Assembly (NCBI GenBank): GCA_944326445.1
Contig: CALVDZ010000022.1
Coordinates: 1-10,346 of the forward strand
Direction of reading: 5' to 3'
From: an uncultured Helicobacter sp.
GTDB taxonomy: Bacteria; Campylobacterota; Campylobacteria; Campylobacterales; Helicobacteraceae
Length of the DNA stretch: 10,346 nt
In this document: piece after piece, positions 1 to 6,948 of the stretch
Position numbering within the stretch: position 1 is the stretch's first letter
Layout: each line of letters opens with the position of its first letter
The notes under the pieces: model-generated
Told to the model about the DNA's origin: nothing
Database searches by the model: none
The model's input: only the letters and a program-made list of their open reading frames with translations
Position numbers and translations under genes: made by a program

Positions 1-1355
1 TCTTTGACTTGTGTGGTGAAGTCGAGCTTGACAAAGCTATCAAAGACGCGATTGAGCTCTGGGAGATCGTTACCTATCTTGCTTTGCAATGTAGCAAGCA
101 TATGGTTTAGCACCTCTTTTAGCTCCATTAGCTGGGGATTGGCTGGATTTTTGTCAATGCGTGCGGTGAGATCGCCATCTTCTACGGCTTTGGCAGTTTG
201 CGCAGCCTCGGCGATGGCTTGCTCATCTTTTTGCAGTGAATCTTTAGTGCGCTCGATATTGGCATTAATCACCCTCGCCATCGCGCCAAACTCATCTTTA
301 GAATTATAATCTATCGGCTCTGCCTGCTCGCTCTTGTGGCTCACAAAGTCAAAGAAAGCGTGTAAGCCTCTTTGGATTATCCCAAGTGGCTTGAGATAGC
401 GCGACATAAGGAAAAATATCACCACACCCATCACAATCACGATAGTTATCGCCACGCCTGCTTGGATAAGGGCGGTTTTTCTAATGGGCGCGTTGATGAT
501 CTCTACCGAGCCCGCTCCGCAAATGAGATACTCAAAATCCCCCTTGATACTTTGGCACACCCCAAACCTCTCATCGCCATTATCAAGGCGCGTGTAGAAA
601 AATTCATTGAGATCCCCAAACTTTTTGTGCATATCCGCGAGTATAGGTATATTTGGTGTGCTCTTCATAAGTATATCAGGATCACTAGCAACAAAGGGTA
701 TTTGATCTTTGCCAAAGACAAAAACCCTGCCTCTGAGCTTTTCAAAATCTGTCTGTATATCGGTGAGCAGCGCGTCAAAGCCAAGCACACCTAGCAGCCT
801 CTCGCCCTGATAAATCGGTATGGAGTAAGTAAAAGATGGGAGCTTGGTCACGCTATCTTCATACACATCGGTTACATACACGCCCTTTTTCTCCACCGCG
901 CCCTTATACCATTCCCTTGTCGTGGCGTTGTAAGCAGAATCTGCCGTGTTTGCTCCGCGCCATCGGAAGCTTTTGTGCTCTTCATCACTCACCGGATCGC
1001 TTGTGATCATACTCCCATCAGGAAGCCCCACATACGCCGCTAGAGCATTGCCCCCGGCACGCACGGCTACGAGCATATTGCCTAGCTCCTCGCCCAAAGC
1101 CTCGCGATCTGCAAACTTCTCTCTTGGTATCTGCGCGACAAAAGGTGCCATTTTCTTAAGACTCTCGGTGTGCGCGGTTTTGAATCCTTCAAACAAAATA
1201 TAGCCCGCTGCGACATTTTCCTTTTCGCCCTTAAGGATATAGGTGCTCAAATCCGCCTTGTTAAAAACAAAACCAATGGTGGCCAAAATAATAAGTGAGA
1301 TAGCTAGCGTAACACCAACAATAAGTGATAGTTTTGATTTGATACTTTTCATCAT
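1..1355 (-). CDS. Methyl-accepting chemotaxis protein, dCACHE sensor, 3' part outside window
   Basis: Transmembrane chemoreceptor that would bind a ligand in the periplasm and control CheA and flagellar rotation. The frame is open from ATG 1355 to the window edge (451 codons), so the C-terminal signalling domain is missing. Visible parts are a short cytoplasmic N-terminus, TM1 at about residues 9-31, a periplasmic double-CACHE domain at about 32-293, TM2 at about 294-317, a HAMP domain after it, and a second HAMP-like stretch containing VEDGDLTARI (391-400). The cytoplasmic text (DEFGAMARVINANIER, NPANPQLMELKEVLN) is typical of Campylobacter and Helicobacter Tlp receptors. In the sensor, Y142, R147, W149, Y150, Y165, D167 and D194 match in identity and spacing the amino-acid-binding motif of dCACHE receptors such as PctA. 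Start: AGGAG at 1361-1365 lies 5 bases before ATG 1355 and 8 before the in-frame ATG 1352, so 1352 is equally possible. The family is certain; the amino-acid ligand is inference. Confidence 0.95.
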   Translation of the reverse strand, partial: MMKSIKSKLSLIVGVTLAISLIILATIGFVFNKADLSTYILKGEKENVAAGYILFEGFKTAHTESLKKMAPFVAQIPREKFADREALGEELGNMLVAVRAGGNALAAYVGLPDGSMITSDPVSDEEHKSFRWRGANTADSAYNATTREWYKGAVEKKGVYVTDVYEDSVTKLPSFTYSIPIYQGERLLGVLGFDALLTDIQTDFEKLRGRVFVFGKDQIPFVASDPDILMKSTPNIPILADMHKKFGDLNEFFYTRLDNGDERFGVCQSIKGDFEYLICGAGSVEIINAPIRKTALIQAGVAITIVIVMGVVIFFLMSRYLKPLGIIQRGLHAFFDFVSHKSEQAEPIDYNSKDEFGAMARVINANIERTKDSLQKDEQAIAEAAQTAKAVEDGDLTARIDKNPANPQLMELKEVLNHMLATLQSKIGNDLPELNRVFDSFVKLDFTTQVK

Positions 1356-1406
1356 TCCCTCTCCTGCGTCAAAAAGCAATATGCGATACTAAAAGCAAAG
1401 GGTGGG

Positions 1407-1412
1407 ATTATA
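1407..1412 (-). promoter_or_regulatory. Putative sigma-70/80 -10 box (TATAAT) for the chemoreceptor gene
   Basis: On the minus strand a perfect TATAAT lies about 52 bases before the chemoreceptor start. Upstream of it are A/T-rich runs (1413-1450), the usual substitute for a -35 box in Helicobacter and Campylobacter. Transcription would begin near 1400 and leave a 5' leader of about 45 bases. No sigma-28-like GCGATAA box is seen in this gap. Experimentally untested. Confidence 0.6.
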
Positions 1413-1454
1413 GATTAAAAACACATAAGGTATTTTTAAAAATTTTGTAAAGTC

Positions 1455-1502
1455 GTGCGCTAGCCCTAGAATCTAGTCCGAGGCTTAGGCTCGATCGCGC
1501 AC
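1455..1502 (-). terminator. Possible stem-loop at the end of carA
   Basis: GTGCGC (1455-1460) and GCGCAC (1497-1502) can pair, followed inward by AGCC (1462-1465) with GGCT (1488-1491). The loop contains the palindromic CTAGA-T-TCTAG. The structure straddles the carA stop codon. On the minus strand it is followed by a broken T/A-rich stretch rather than a clean T-tract, so it is at best a weak intrinsic terminator separating carA from the chemoreceptor gene. Confidence 0.3.
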
Positions 1503-2657
1503 CATCGCCGCAAACTCGGCGAAAAGTCTGCGCGCCTCTTTAGGTCCCGGGCTCGCCTCTGGGTGGTGCTGGACAGAAAAGATGGGCTTGTTGTGGTATC
1601 TAAGCCCCTCAATCGTGCCATCAAAGAGATTTCTGTGCGTAACCTGCGCGATAGATTCTATAGAATCTGGCACGGAGTAGTTGTGGTTTTGCGCGGTGAT
1701 TTCGACTTCTTGGGTAATGAGGTTTTTTACGGGGTGGTTGCCTCCGTGATGTCCGAATTTTAGCTTAAATGTCCTAAAGCCGTGCGCGATGGCTAAGAGC
1801 TGATGTCCTAGGCAGATTCCAAACATAGGAATGCCTGAATCTATGAGCTTTTGTATCTGCTCAACTTCCTTTGTGAGCACGAGCGGATCGCCCGGTCCAT
1901 TGGAGAGAAACACCCCGCCTATCTCGCCGCACTCATATCGCCTAAGCACCTCGCTAGCACTAAAGCTATAGGGCATCACTTCGACTTCTAGCCCCACGGC
2001 GTTGAGCTCATTTAGGATATTGCGCTTGATACCAAAATCTATGGCGACAATCTTCTTATCCCACTTGGGCTTCTCATAGCTAAAGCTCTCAAAGCTAAAG
2101 ACAGAATCTTGGTGCGTATAGGGCGTGGGCGTGGAGACTTGCTCGATGTAATTGATGTCTTGGATATGGGGTGCGGCTGCTAGCTTGGCGGCGAGTGATG
2201 GGGCGTCGTGTAGCTGCGTGCTGGCTATCATCATCATAGAGCCTTGTTTGGTGAGCATTTTGATAAGCGCGCGCGTATCCACGCCGCAGATTCCTATGAT
2301 ATTTTGGGATTTGAGAAACTCCCCTAGCGACTGCGTGGCGCGGAAATTTGAGTAAAAGTCGTTGTAGTTTGCCACAATCACGCCCTTGCAAAAAATCTGC
2401 CTAGATTCTGTATCTTGGGGATTCACACCCACGATACCAATCTCTGGCATACTAAATGTGATAAACTGCCCCGCATAGCTCGGATCGGTGATGATTTCCT
2501 CATAGCCGCTTAGCGAGGTGTTAAACACCACTTCGCCCACTGCACTGCCCTCTGCGCCAAAGCTCTTAGCCTGCAAAAACACGCCGTTTTCAAAATACAG
2601 AGAGATTGTCTGGAGATTGCTTGCTGTGCTAGCTTGCGAGGGGCTTGATGTCGGCAT
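1485..2657 (-). CDS. carA: Carbamoyl-phosphate synthase small (glutaminase) subunit
   Basis: Hydrolyses glutamine and passes ammonia to CarB for carbamoyl phosphate, the precursor of arginine and pyrimidines; cytoplasmic. The 390 residues have the two expected halves. The N-terminal CPSase domain includes GEVVFNTSLSGYEEIITDPSY, and the class I glutamine amidotransferase domain runs from about residue 205. The nucleophile is C282 in FGICLGHQL and the rest of the triad is H365 and E367 in QHHPEASPGP; SNGPGDP is also present. Compared with E. coli CarA it has about 15 extra serine/threonine-rich residues at the N-terminus. No other Met is available before the conserved core, and the ATG sits in TAATG, sharing one base with the stop of the upstream DUF507 gene, which supports this start and translational coupling. 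carB is not in the window; separate carA and carB loci are usual in this group. Confidence 0.97.
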   Translation of the reverse strand: MPTSSPSQASTASNLQTISLYFENGVFLQAKSFGAEGSAVGEVVFNTSLSGYEEIITDPSYAGQFITFSMPEIGIVGVNPQDTESRQIFCKGVIVANYNDFYSNFRATQSLGEFLKSQNIIGICGVDTRALIKMLTKQGSMMMIASTQLHDAPSLAAKLAAAPHIQDINYIEQVSTPTPYTHQDSVFSFESFSYEKPKWDKKIVAIDFGIKRNILNELNAVGLEVEVMPYSFSASEVLRRYECGEIGGVFLSNGPGDPLVLTKEVEQIQKLIDSGIPMFGICLGHQLLAIAHGFRTFKLKFGHHGGNHPVKNLITQEVEITAQNHNYSVPDSIESIAQVTHRNLFDGTIEGLRYHNKPIFSVQHHPEASPGPKEARRLFAEFAAMVRDRA

Positions 2658-3208
2658 TAGGCAAGCCCTCTCTTGCGCAATTCCTCTTCATAGAGTTTGG
2701 CAAACACGATCTCATATTCCTCGCTCCCATACACAAGCTTTCGCTTGTATTTCTCAAGTTTTTTGAGCACTTCTTCCTCGCTCCTCTCATAGATTTTGGA
2801 ATACTCGTTGATGGACTTGTGGATAATGTTTTTGATGATGATGTCTGAAACCTTAAAGTCGATGGCATCCTCTTCTAAGAGGCTAGCTAGAATCTGATGT
2901 GAGAGATCGCTGCAGCGCTCGTCCCATCGGAGTGAAAAATTCTTTTCTTGCGCGATTTGGCGTTTAAACATTCTAAACATATCGCTCTCATCCATTCGAT
3001 ACACTTCAATCTCATCAGTGTATTCCTCGAGTATCTCTCTGGCTCTCTCATCGATAGCGCGCTCGGCTTGGATATTTTCTTGCAATACACGCAGTGCGAT
3101 GTCGCTTAGAGATTCTAGAGAGCCGCTAAGGGTTACAAAACTCGCATTCGCCAAATCTAGGGCGACTTTATTTGCGATATATGGGGCGTGCTGGGCTTTT
3201 AATCTCAT
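2657..3208 (-). CDS. DUF507 family protein, unknown function
   Basis: A 183-residue, strongly charged, helix-rich protein that I recognise as the Campylobacterota DUF507 type. Its length and internal layout fit two related halves: one starting MRLKAQHAPYIANKVALDL and a second starting near residue 94 (LRWDERCSDLSHQILASLL). There is no signal peptide or membrane segment, so it is presumably cytoplasmic. The start is well supported by AAGGAG six bases before ATG 3208. Its stop TAA overlaps the carA ATG by one base, so the two proteins are probably made together. As I recall, a DUF507 gene also sits beside carA in Helicobacter and Campylobacter, so the association is conserved, but no function has been assigned. 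A role linked to carbamoyl phosphate synthesis is only a guess from position. Confidence 0.9.
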   Translation of the reverse strand: MRLKAQHAPYIANKVALDLANASFVTLSGSLESLSDIALRVLQENIQAERAIDERAREILEEYTDEIEVYRMDESDMFRMFKRQIAQEKNFSLRWDERCSDLSHQILASLLEEDAIDFKVSDIIIKNIIHKSINEYSKIYERSEEEVLKKLEKYKRKLVYGSEEYEIVFAKLYEEELRKRGLA

Positions 3209-3235
3209 AGAATCTCCTTGGGCTAATTTCTTAAA

Positions 3236-3241
3236 ATTGTA
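3236..3241 (-). promoter_or_regulatory. Possible -10 box (TACAAT) for DUF507-carA
   Basis: In the 57-base gap between the dsbK-like stop and the DUF507 start, the minus strand carries TACAAT, one mismatch from TATAAT, 27 bases before the ATG. A T-run (TTTTTTT, minus strand of 3256-3262) lies upstream, as often seen in Helicobacter promoters. Read-through from the dsbK-like gene is an alternative. Confidence 0.35.
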
Positions 3242-3265
3242 ACGCGCTTAAGGTAAAAAAAGGCT

Positions 3266-4006
3266 TTAGTGCTCTCTCTCATAGATATAGGGCACAGACT
3301 TCACACCCGCCGCGCTCACGCGCTCATTGAGATTCAAAATATCGCTAAAATCATCATTTTGGTATTTTGCTGGCAGTTCATAGCCTTTTTTGAAAACCTC
3401 TTGGAGCAGGGCGACTTTTGCCTGTGTATTGGGCAGGGCGGCTAGCCGCTCTCGCAGCATAGAGGATTTGAGCGCAGAATCTTTGCCCAAAAATCCAACA
3501 AGCACCACATACACATTGCTATCTTTTAAGCGGCTTTGGAGGCTTTGGATCTCTTTTTGGCATCCCGGGCAGTTGGGATCTGCGATGATATAGGTAATTT
3601 TTGAGGATTGATTTGATGAGGGGAGCATTACCATCTCGTGATCTTTGAGCGATTGGAAAAGCTTGGCGATATCCTTGCCATCGGCTTTTTGGTTATTGCC
3701 TTGGGTCTGCTTGATGAAGTTTGCCACATCCACAGAATCTGTGAGATCTTGGGAGAAAAAGACATTTGTCGCGCCAAACACCAAACTCGCGTCGCTTGTG
3801 ACAAACAATGGGACTTTGAGGTCGCCTGTCTGCACAATTACGAGCTTAAGAGATTCAGAGCTTTTGAGATCTTGCACGCTTAGGACTTTGACATCTTGGG
3901 AGGTGCGCTGCTTGATAAGGGCGGTGAGCTTATTTTCAAAACTAGCACTTAGGGCTACACTCGCGCATATAGCGAGCCAAAGGAGGACTTTGCCAAAGGG
4001 TTTCAT
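3266..4006 (-). CDS. dsbK: Periplasmic thiol:disulfide oxidoreductase, DsbC/DsbK (HP0231)-like, CPGC active site
   Basis: Secreted thioredoxin-fold enzyme expected to form or rearrange disulfide bonds in exported proteins. The N-terminus is a signal peptide (KPFGKVLLWLAICASVALSA). It is followed by a DsbC/DsbG-like dimerisation region containing VTSDASLVFGATNVFFS, then the catalytic domain with DPNCPGCQKEI, whose cysteines are residues 146 and 149 from the chosen start. The cis-proline is P239 in KSVPYIY; the preceding valine is the DsbA-type residue rather than the threonine of DsbC/DsbG. The text around CXXC and VYVVLVGFLGKDSA resembles H. pylori HP0231 (DsbK) as I remember it, but the dipeptide here is PG rather than PH. 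Start: AAGGA abuts ATG 4012 with no spacer but lies six bases before ATG 4006, so 4006 is preferred; 4012 would add MC. The gene appears monocistronic and divergent from folK. The family is well supported; the symbol is tentative. Confidence 0.88.
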   Translation of the reverse strand: MKPFGKVLLWLAICASVALSASFENKLTALIKQRTSQDVKVLSVQDLKSSESLKLVIVQTGDLKVPLFVTSDASLVFGATNVFFSQDLTDSVDVANFIKQTQGNNQKADGKDIAKLFQSLKDHEMVMLPSSNQSSKITYIIADPNCPGCQKEIQSLQSRLKDSNVYVVLVGFLGKDSALKSSMLRERLAALPNTQAKVALLQEVFKKGYELPAKYQNDDFSDILNLNERVSAAGVKSVPYIYEREH

Positions 4007-4034
4007 ACACATTCCTTGCTTTAAAAATTTAGCC

Positions 4035-4040
4035 TATAAT
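4035..4040 (+). promoter_or_regulatory. Putative -10 box (TATAAT) of the folK-flagellar operon
   Basis: A perfect TATAAT in the divergent gap puts transcription start near 4047, about 32 bases before the folK GTG. If it is real, the upstream in-frame TTG at 4040 cannot be the translation start. No convincing second promoter is seen in the short gaps farther along the operon, so this may drive the whole run to fliY. Confidence 0.55.
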
Positions 4041-4044
4041 TGTA
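4039..4044 (-). promoter_or_regulatory. Possible -10 box (TACAAT) of the dsbK-like gene, overlapping the folK -10
   Basis: On the minus strand TACAAT (one mismatch from consensus) shares two bases with the plus-strand TATAAT. A start near 4032 would leave a leader of about 26 bases before ATG 4006 that contains the AAGGA ribosome site. The composite TATAATTGTA could open in both directions. The strand-specific assignment is inference. Confidence 0.4.
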
Positions 4045-4078
4045 TTTGCTTTTTACAAATAATCACAAAAGGTTTGGC

Positions 4079-4576
4079 GTGAATCTCACACTAAGCGCGA
4101 GCTGCTGCTATCCTAAGACTTTCTTACACAAAAATACGCACACCAAATCTCCACATCAAGCCCCACATAATGAAATCCTGCTTGGCATAGGCGGCAACCA
4201 ACCCCGCACACTTAGGGCGTTTAAAAACCTCTTTAGAATCTTACGCACTCATCCCAAAATCTCGTATATAGAATCTAGCCCGCTCCTGCACAATCCCGCG
4301 TTTGGATTTGTAAGCCAGCCGCCATTTTATAACGCCACGCTTTTGCTTCACACCACGCACAATCTCACCGAGATTTATGCGCTTATTTTTTACCTAGAGA
4401 GACGCTTTGGGCGTCCCAAAAAACGCGCATTCAAAAACGCCCCGAGAATCCTCGATATCGATATAATTTTTTTTAACAAATTGATTTTAAAGCGAGCTTA
4501 TCTTACAATCCCGCATTCACATTGGCAAAACCGAGAGAGCGTGTGCATTCCGATGAGTTTTCTCTCTAAAGACTGA
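4079..4576 (+). CDS. folK: 6-hydroxymethyl-7,8-dihydropterin pyrophosphokinase (HPPK)
   Basis: Transfers pyrophosphate from ATP to 6-hydroxymethyl-dihydropterin in folate synthesis; cytoplasmic. HPPK features, numbered from GTG 4079: LLGIGGN (34-40), SPLLHNPAFGF (67-77), PPFYNATLLL (81-90), the ATP/pterin stretch ERRFGRPKKRAFKNAPR (107-123), LDIDIIFF with Mg-binding D126 and D128, and IPHSHWQNR with H146 and R152. The C-terminus stops soon after this block, so the protein ends earlier than E. coli HPPK, while about 30 poorly conserved residues precede the core. The start is not certain. GTG 4079 has AAAAGG at 4067-4072 with six bases between. The longer TTG 4040 overlaps the probable -10 box and is rejected. 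It is the first gene of the flagellar run; flhF begins 13 bases after its stop, an arrangement also known from Campylobacter and Helicobacter. Confidence 0.92.
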   Translation: MNLTLSASCCYPKTFLHKNTHTKSPHQAPHNEILLGIGGNQPRTLRAFKNLFRILRTHPKISYIESSPLLHNPAFGFVSQPPFYNATLLLHTTHNLTEIYALIFYLERRFGRPKKRAFKNAPRILDIDIIFFNKLILKRAYLTIPHSHWQNRESVCIPMSFLSKD

Positions 4577-4589
4577 CTAAAGGGGCGTT

Positions 4590-6041
4590 ATGGCAAAAAA
4601 ACTACACACTTTTATGGGAGAAACTCCTGCAGAAGCGATGAAAAAGGCTAGAGAGAGCTTCGGAGAGGACGCGCAAGTCGTGCAGACAAAGGAAGTGCGC
4701 AAAAAATCGCTCAACCAAGCGGGATTGTATGAAATGACGGTAATGGTCGATGAAGATATACCTGCGAGTGAGGGGCTAGATTCACAAAATATCGTGCAAA
4801 ATAGCGTGCAGCAGCGACTAGAGGAGATCGCCAAACGCCAGCTTGCCAAAAAGCGCGAGGAAAAAGAAAAAGGGCTTGATGAAGTGAGCTTGCAGCTAAG
4901 TGACGCGGTGCGTGAGATCTCACAGATTGCCAATGTCCCCACCAAGCTCCCAAGCACGCCGCCCCAAACGCCCCAAAAAGTCGCAAACAACCTCCCCAAT
5001 GCCAATCCCTACAAGACTGCCGCCACCGCCGCTCCGGTAAATCTCTCCCAAAAAGATGTAGATTCTAAAATCGAGGATATGCAGCGCATACGCATAAACC
5101 AAGCAAACCTAGAGCGCGGCGAGCTTAGAGAGATCCGCCAAGAGCTTGATAAGATTAATGACAAGATGAAGATTATCCAAAATATGTTTTGGGAGGAGCG
5201 CGCGCCAGAGGGGCTAAACATACCCCAAGAATTTGCAGAGATTTATAGAATCGCCAAAAGCAGCGGTATGAACAAAGAGCATTTGGATATGATTATGCGC
5301 CTAAGCCTTGAGCTTATGCCCCTAAGAATGCGTGAAAACTCCACGATGATAAAGCGGTATTTTCGCGAGGTGCTGCGCAAAATGATTTATTGTCGGAGTG
5401 AGAATCTCCAAGTGGGACAAAAGCGCATAATGATGCTTGTGGGTCCCACGGGTGTGGGCAAAACCACGACTTTAGCCAAGCTCGCCGCGCGCTACTCGCT
5501 GATGATGGAAAAACGCCACAAAGTGGGTATCATCACGCTTGATACCTATCGCCTCGCCGCAGTCGATCAGCTAATGGCGTATGCGCGTATGATGCGCCTT
5601 AGTATCGATACGGTAGTCGAACCCGATGAGTTTGGCAAGGCAATAGATTCACTAAGGCATTGTGATTATATCCTCATCGATACCGCCGGGCATTCCCAGC
5701 ACGACAAGCAAAAGCTTGAAATGCTAAAAAGCTATATCAACAACGACTACAAAATCGATGTCTCGCTCGTGCTCGCGCTCAATGCCAAATACGAGGACTT
5801 GCGCGATACTTATAGTGCATTTAGCGGGAGCTTGGAGCTTGATACACTCATCTTTAGCAAACTCGATGAGAGTAGAAATTTTGGCAATATGTTCTCACTC
5901 ATCTATGAAACCAAAAAGCCCGTGAGCTACCTCTCTATCGGGCAGAGCGTGCCAAACGATCTGCTTGTGGCGACAAATGATTATCTCGTGGATTGCCTAC
6001 TAGAGGGCTTTAGGAAGCCTCAAGAGAAGCAAAACCTCTAG
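4590..6041 (+). CDS. flhF: SRP-type GTPase controlling flagellar placement
   Basis: FlhF is a membrane-associated SRP-family GTPase that fixes the pole for flagellar assembly; in this phylum it also helps turn on sigma-54-dependent flagellar genes. The 483 residues show the N-terminal B region (HTFMGETPAEAMKKARESFG), a charged then proline-rich linker to about residue 150, the helical N domain, and the G domain. G-domain motifs are G1 GPTGVGKTT (285-293), G2 LDTYRLAAVDQL with D318 and R321, G3 DTAGHSQHD (364-372), G4 SKLDES (423-428) and SIGQSVPND near the C-terminus. D318 and R321 align with the pair (D321/R324, as I recall) studied in C. jejuni FlhF. G3 carries His where SRP and Bacillus FlhF usually have Arg (DTAGR). 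The start at ATG 4590 is supported by AAAGGGG about five bases upstream. flhG follows after eight bases. Confidence 0.97.
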   Translation: MAKKLHTFMGETPAEAMKKARESFGEDAQVVQTKEVRKKSLNQAGLYEMTVMVDEDIPASEGLDSQNIVQNSVQQRLEEIAKRQLAKKREEKEKGLDEVSLQLSDAVREISQIANVPTKLPSTPPQTPQKVANNLPNANPYKTAATAAPVNLSQKDVDSKIEDMQRIRINQANLERGELREIRQELDKINDKMKIIQNMFWEERAPEGLNIPQEFAEIYRIAKSSGMNKEHLDMIMRLSLELMPLRMRENSTMIKRYFREVLRKMIYCRSENLQVGQKRIMMLVGPTGVGKTTTLAKLAARYSLMMEKRHKVGIITLDTYRLAAVDQLMAYARMMRLSIDTVVEPDEFGKAIDSLRHCDYILIDTAGHSQHDKQKLEMLKSYINNDYKIDVSLVLALNAKYEDLRDTYSAFSGSLELDTLIFSKLDESRNFGNMFSLIYETKKPVSYLSIGQSVPNDLLVATNDYLVDCLLEGFRKPQEKQNL

Positions 6042-6049
6042 GAAGTGCT

Positions 6050-6937
6050 ATGCAAGCCCACCAAGCCAGCGCCCTCCAAAAGCTCGTCCAATCCCAATCT
6101 AAGCGGCAGCATAGCACCACGCGCTTTGTGGCGATCACAAGTGGCAAGGGTGGCGTGGGCAAATCCAGCATAAGTGCCAATCTCGCCTACGCGTTGTGGA
6201 AAAGGGGCAAAAAAGTCGCAGTCTTTGACGCGGATATCGGGCTAGCAAATCTCGATCTTATCTTTGGTGTGAAAACTCCCTACAATATCCTGCACGCGCT
6301 TAAGGGCGAAGTGGGGTTTAATAAAGTGGTGCATACCATCGAGCAGGGGCTCTATCTCATTCCGGGCGATAGCGGCGATGAGATCCTAAAATACGCCAAT
6401 ACTGGGGTTTTGGAACGATTTGTAGAAGAGAGCGATATTTTAGATTCTATCGAGTATATGCTCATCGATACCGGTGCGGGCATAGGTGGTGTAACGCAGC
6501 GATTTTTGGACGCTAGCGATATGCTCATAGTCGTTACGATGCGCGATCCCTCCGCACTCACCGATGCGTATGCTACTATCAAGCTAAATGCTAAGAGCAA
6601 AGACGATATCGCGCTCATCATCAATATGGCACAAAGCCCCAAAGAGGCTAAGGCAGTGTATGAGCGCATACGCGGTGTGGCATTAGAGAGGATACCCTCG
6701 CTGCGCTTGCATTATCTAGGATTTTTAGCCCAAAGCCAAGTCATCTCGCAAGCCACGCGCGCTAGAGAGTTGTTTTACAAAGCCCAGCCTCTCTCGCCCC
6801 CAAAGATTCAGCTCGATGAGATCGTGGGGCAGCTCCTCGCTTTAGAATCTAAGCTCTTTTCTATGGAACAAAATATGCTTCCACAATCCCAAAGCGCATT
6901 GGGCTCTTTTTTGAAAAGAATGCTTGGCTATTTGTAG
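6050..6937 (+). CDS. flhG: MinD-like ATPase regulating flagellar number
   Basis: FlhG (YlxH/FleN/MinD2) is a ParA/MinD-type ATPase that limits flagellar number, stimulates FlhF GTPase and, in Campylobacterota, can also affect division-site choice. The 295 residues include the deviant Walker A motif KGGVGKSS (33-40), VFDADIGLANLDLIFGV, and the switch II region IDTGAGIGG. The C-terminus FLKRMLGYL is an amphipathic helix like the MinD membrane-targeting sequence, so membrane cycling is expected. The N-terminus contains HQASALQKLV, close to the DQAxxLR segment by which Bacillus FlhG activates FlhF; here it is QAxxLQ, and that match is inference. The ribosome site (AGGAAG) overlaps the flhF stop, consistent with coupled expression of the partner pair. 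Confidence 0.96.
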   Translation: MQAHQASALQKLVQSQSKRQHSTTRFVAITSGKGGVGKSSISANLAYALWKRGKKVAVFDADIGLANLDLIFGVKTPYNILHALKGEVGFNKVVHTIEQGLYLIPGDSGDEILKYANTGVLERFVEESDILDSIEYMLIDTGAGIGGVTQRFLDASDMLIVVTMRDPSALTDAYATIKLNAKSKDDIALIINMAQSPKEAKAVYERIRGVALERIPSLRLHYLGFLAQSQVISQATRARELFYKAQPLSPPKIQLDEIVGQLLALESKLFSMEQNMLPQSQSALGSFLKRMLGYL

Positions 6938-6948
6938 GTGGGGGAGCG

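Noticed and set aside
372..794. 140-codon plus-strand frame opposite the chemoreceptor
   Set aside because: The minus-strand dCACHE domain with its motif residues fully explains this region.
3256..3262. T-run after the dsbK-like gene as an intrinsic terminator
   Set aside because: Only a 4-bp AAAG/CTTT pairing precedes it on the minus strand; no stable stem.
4040..4078. Longer folK start at TTG 4040
   Set aside because: It overlaps the TATAAT box, has no ribosome site and adds residues outside the HPPK core; GTG 4079 with AAAAGG is better.
3645..4082. 145-codon plus-strand frame opposite the dsbK-like gene
   Set aside because: It lies antisense to a gene with a signal peptide, CXXC and cis-Pro, runs through the divergent promoter region, and has no recognisable domain.
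4577..5005. 142-codon minus-strand frame opposite the start of flhF
   Set aside because: Low-complexity Ser/Cys/Phe translation, antisense to the conserved FlhF B domain and linker.
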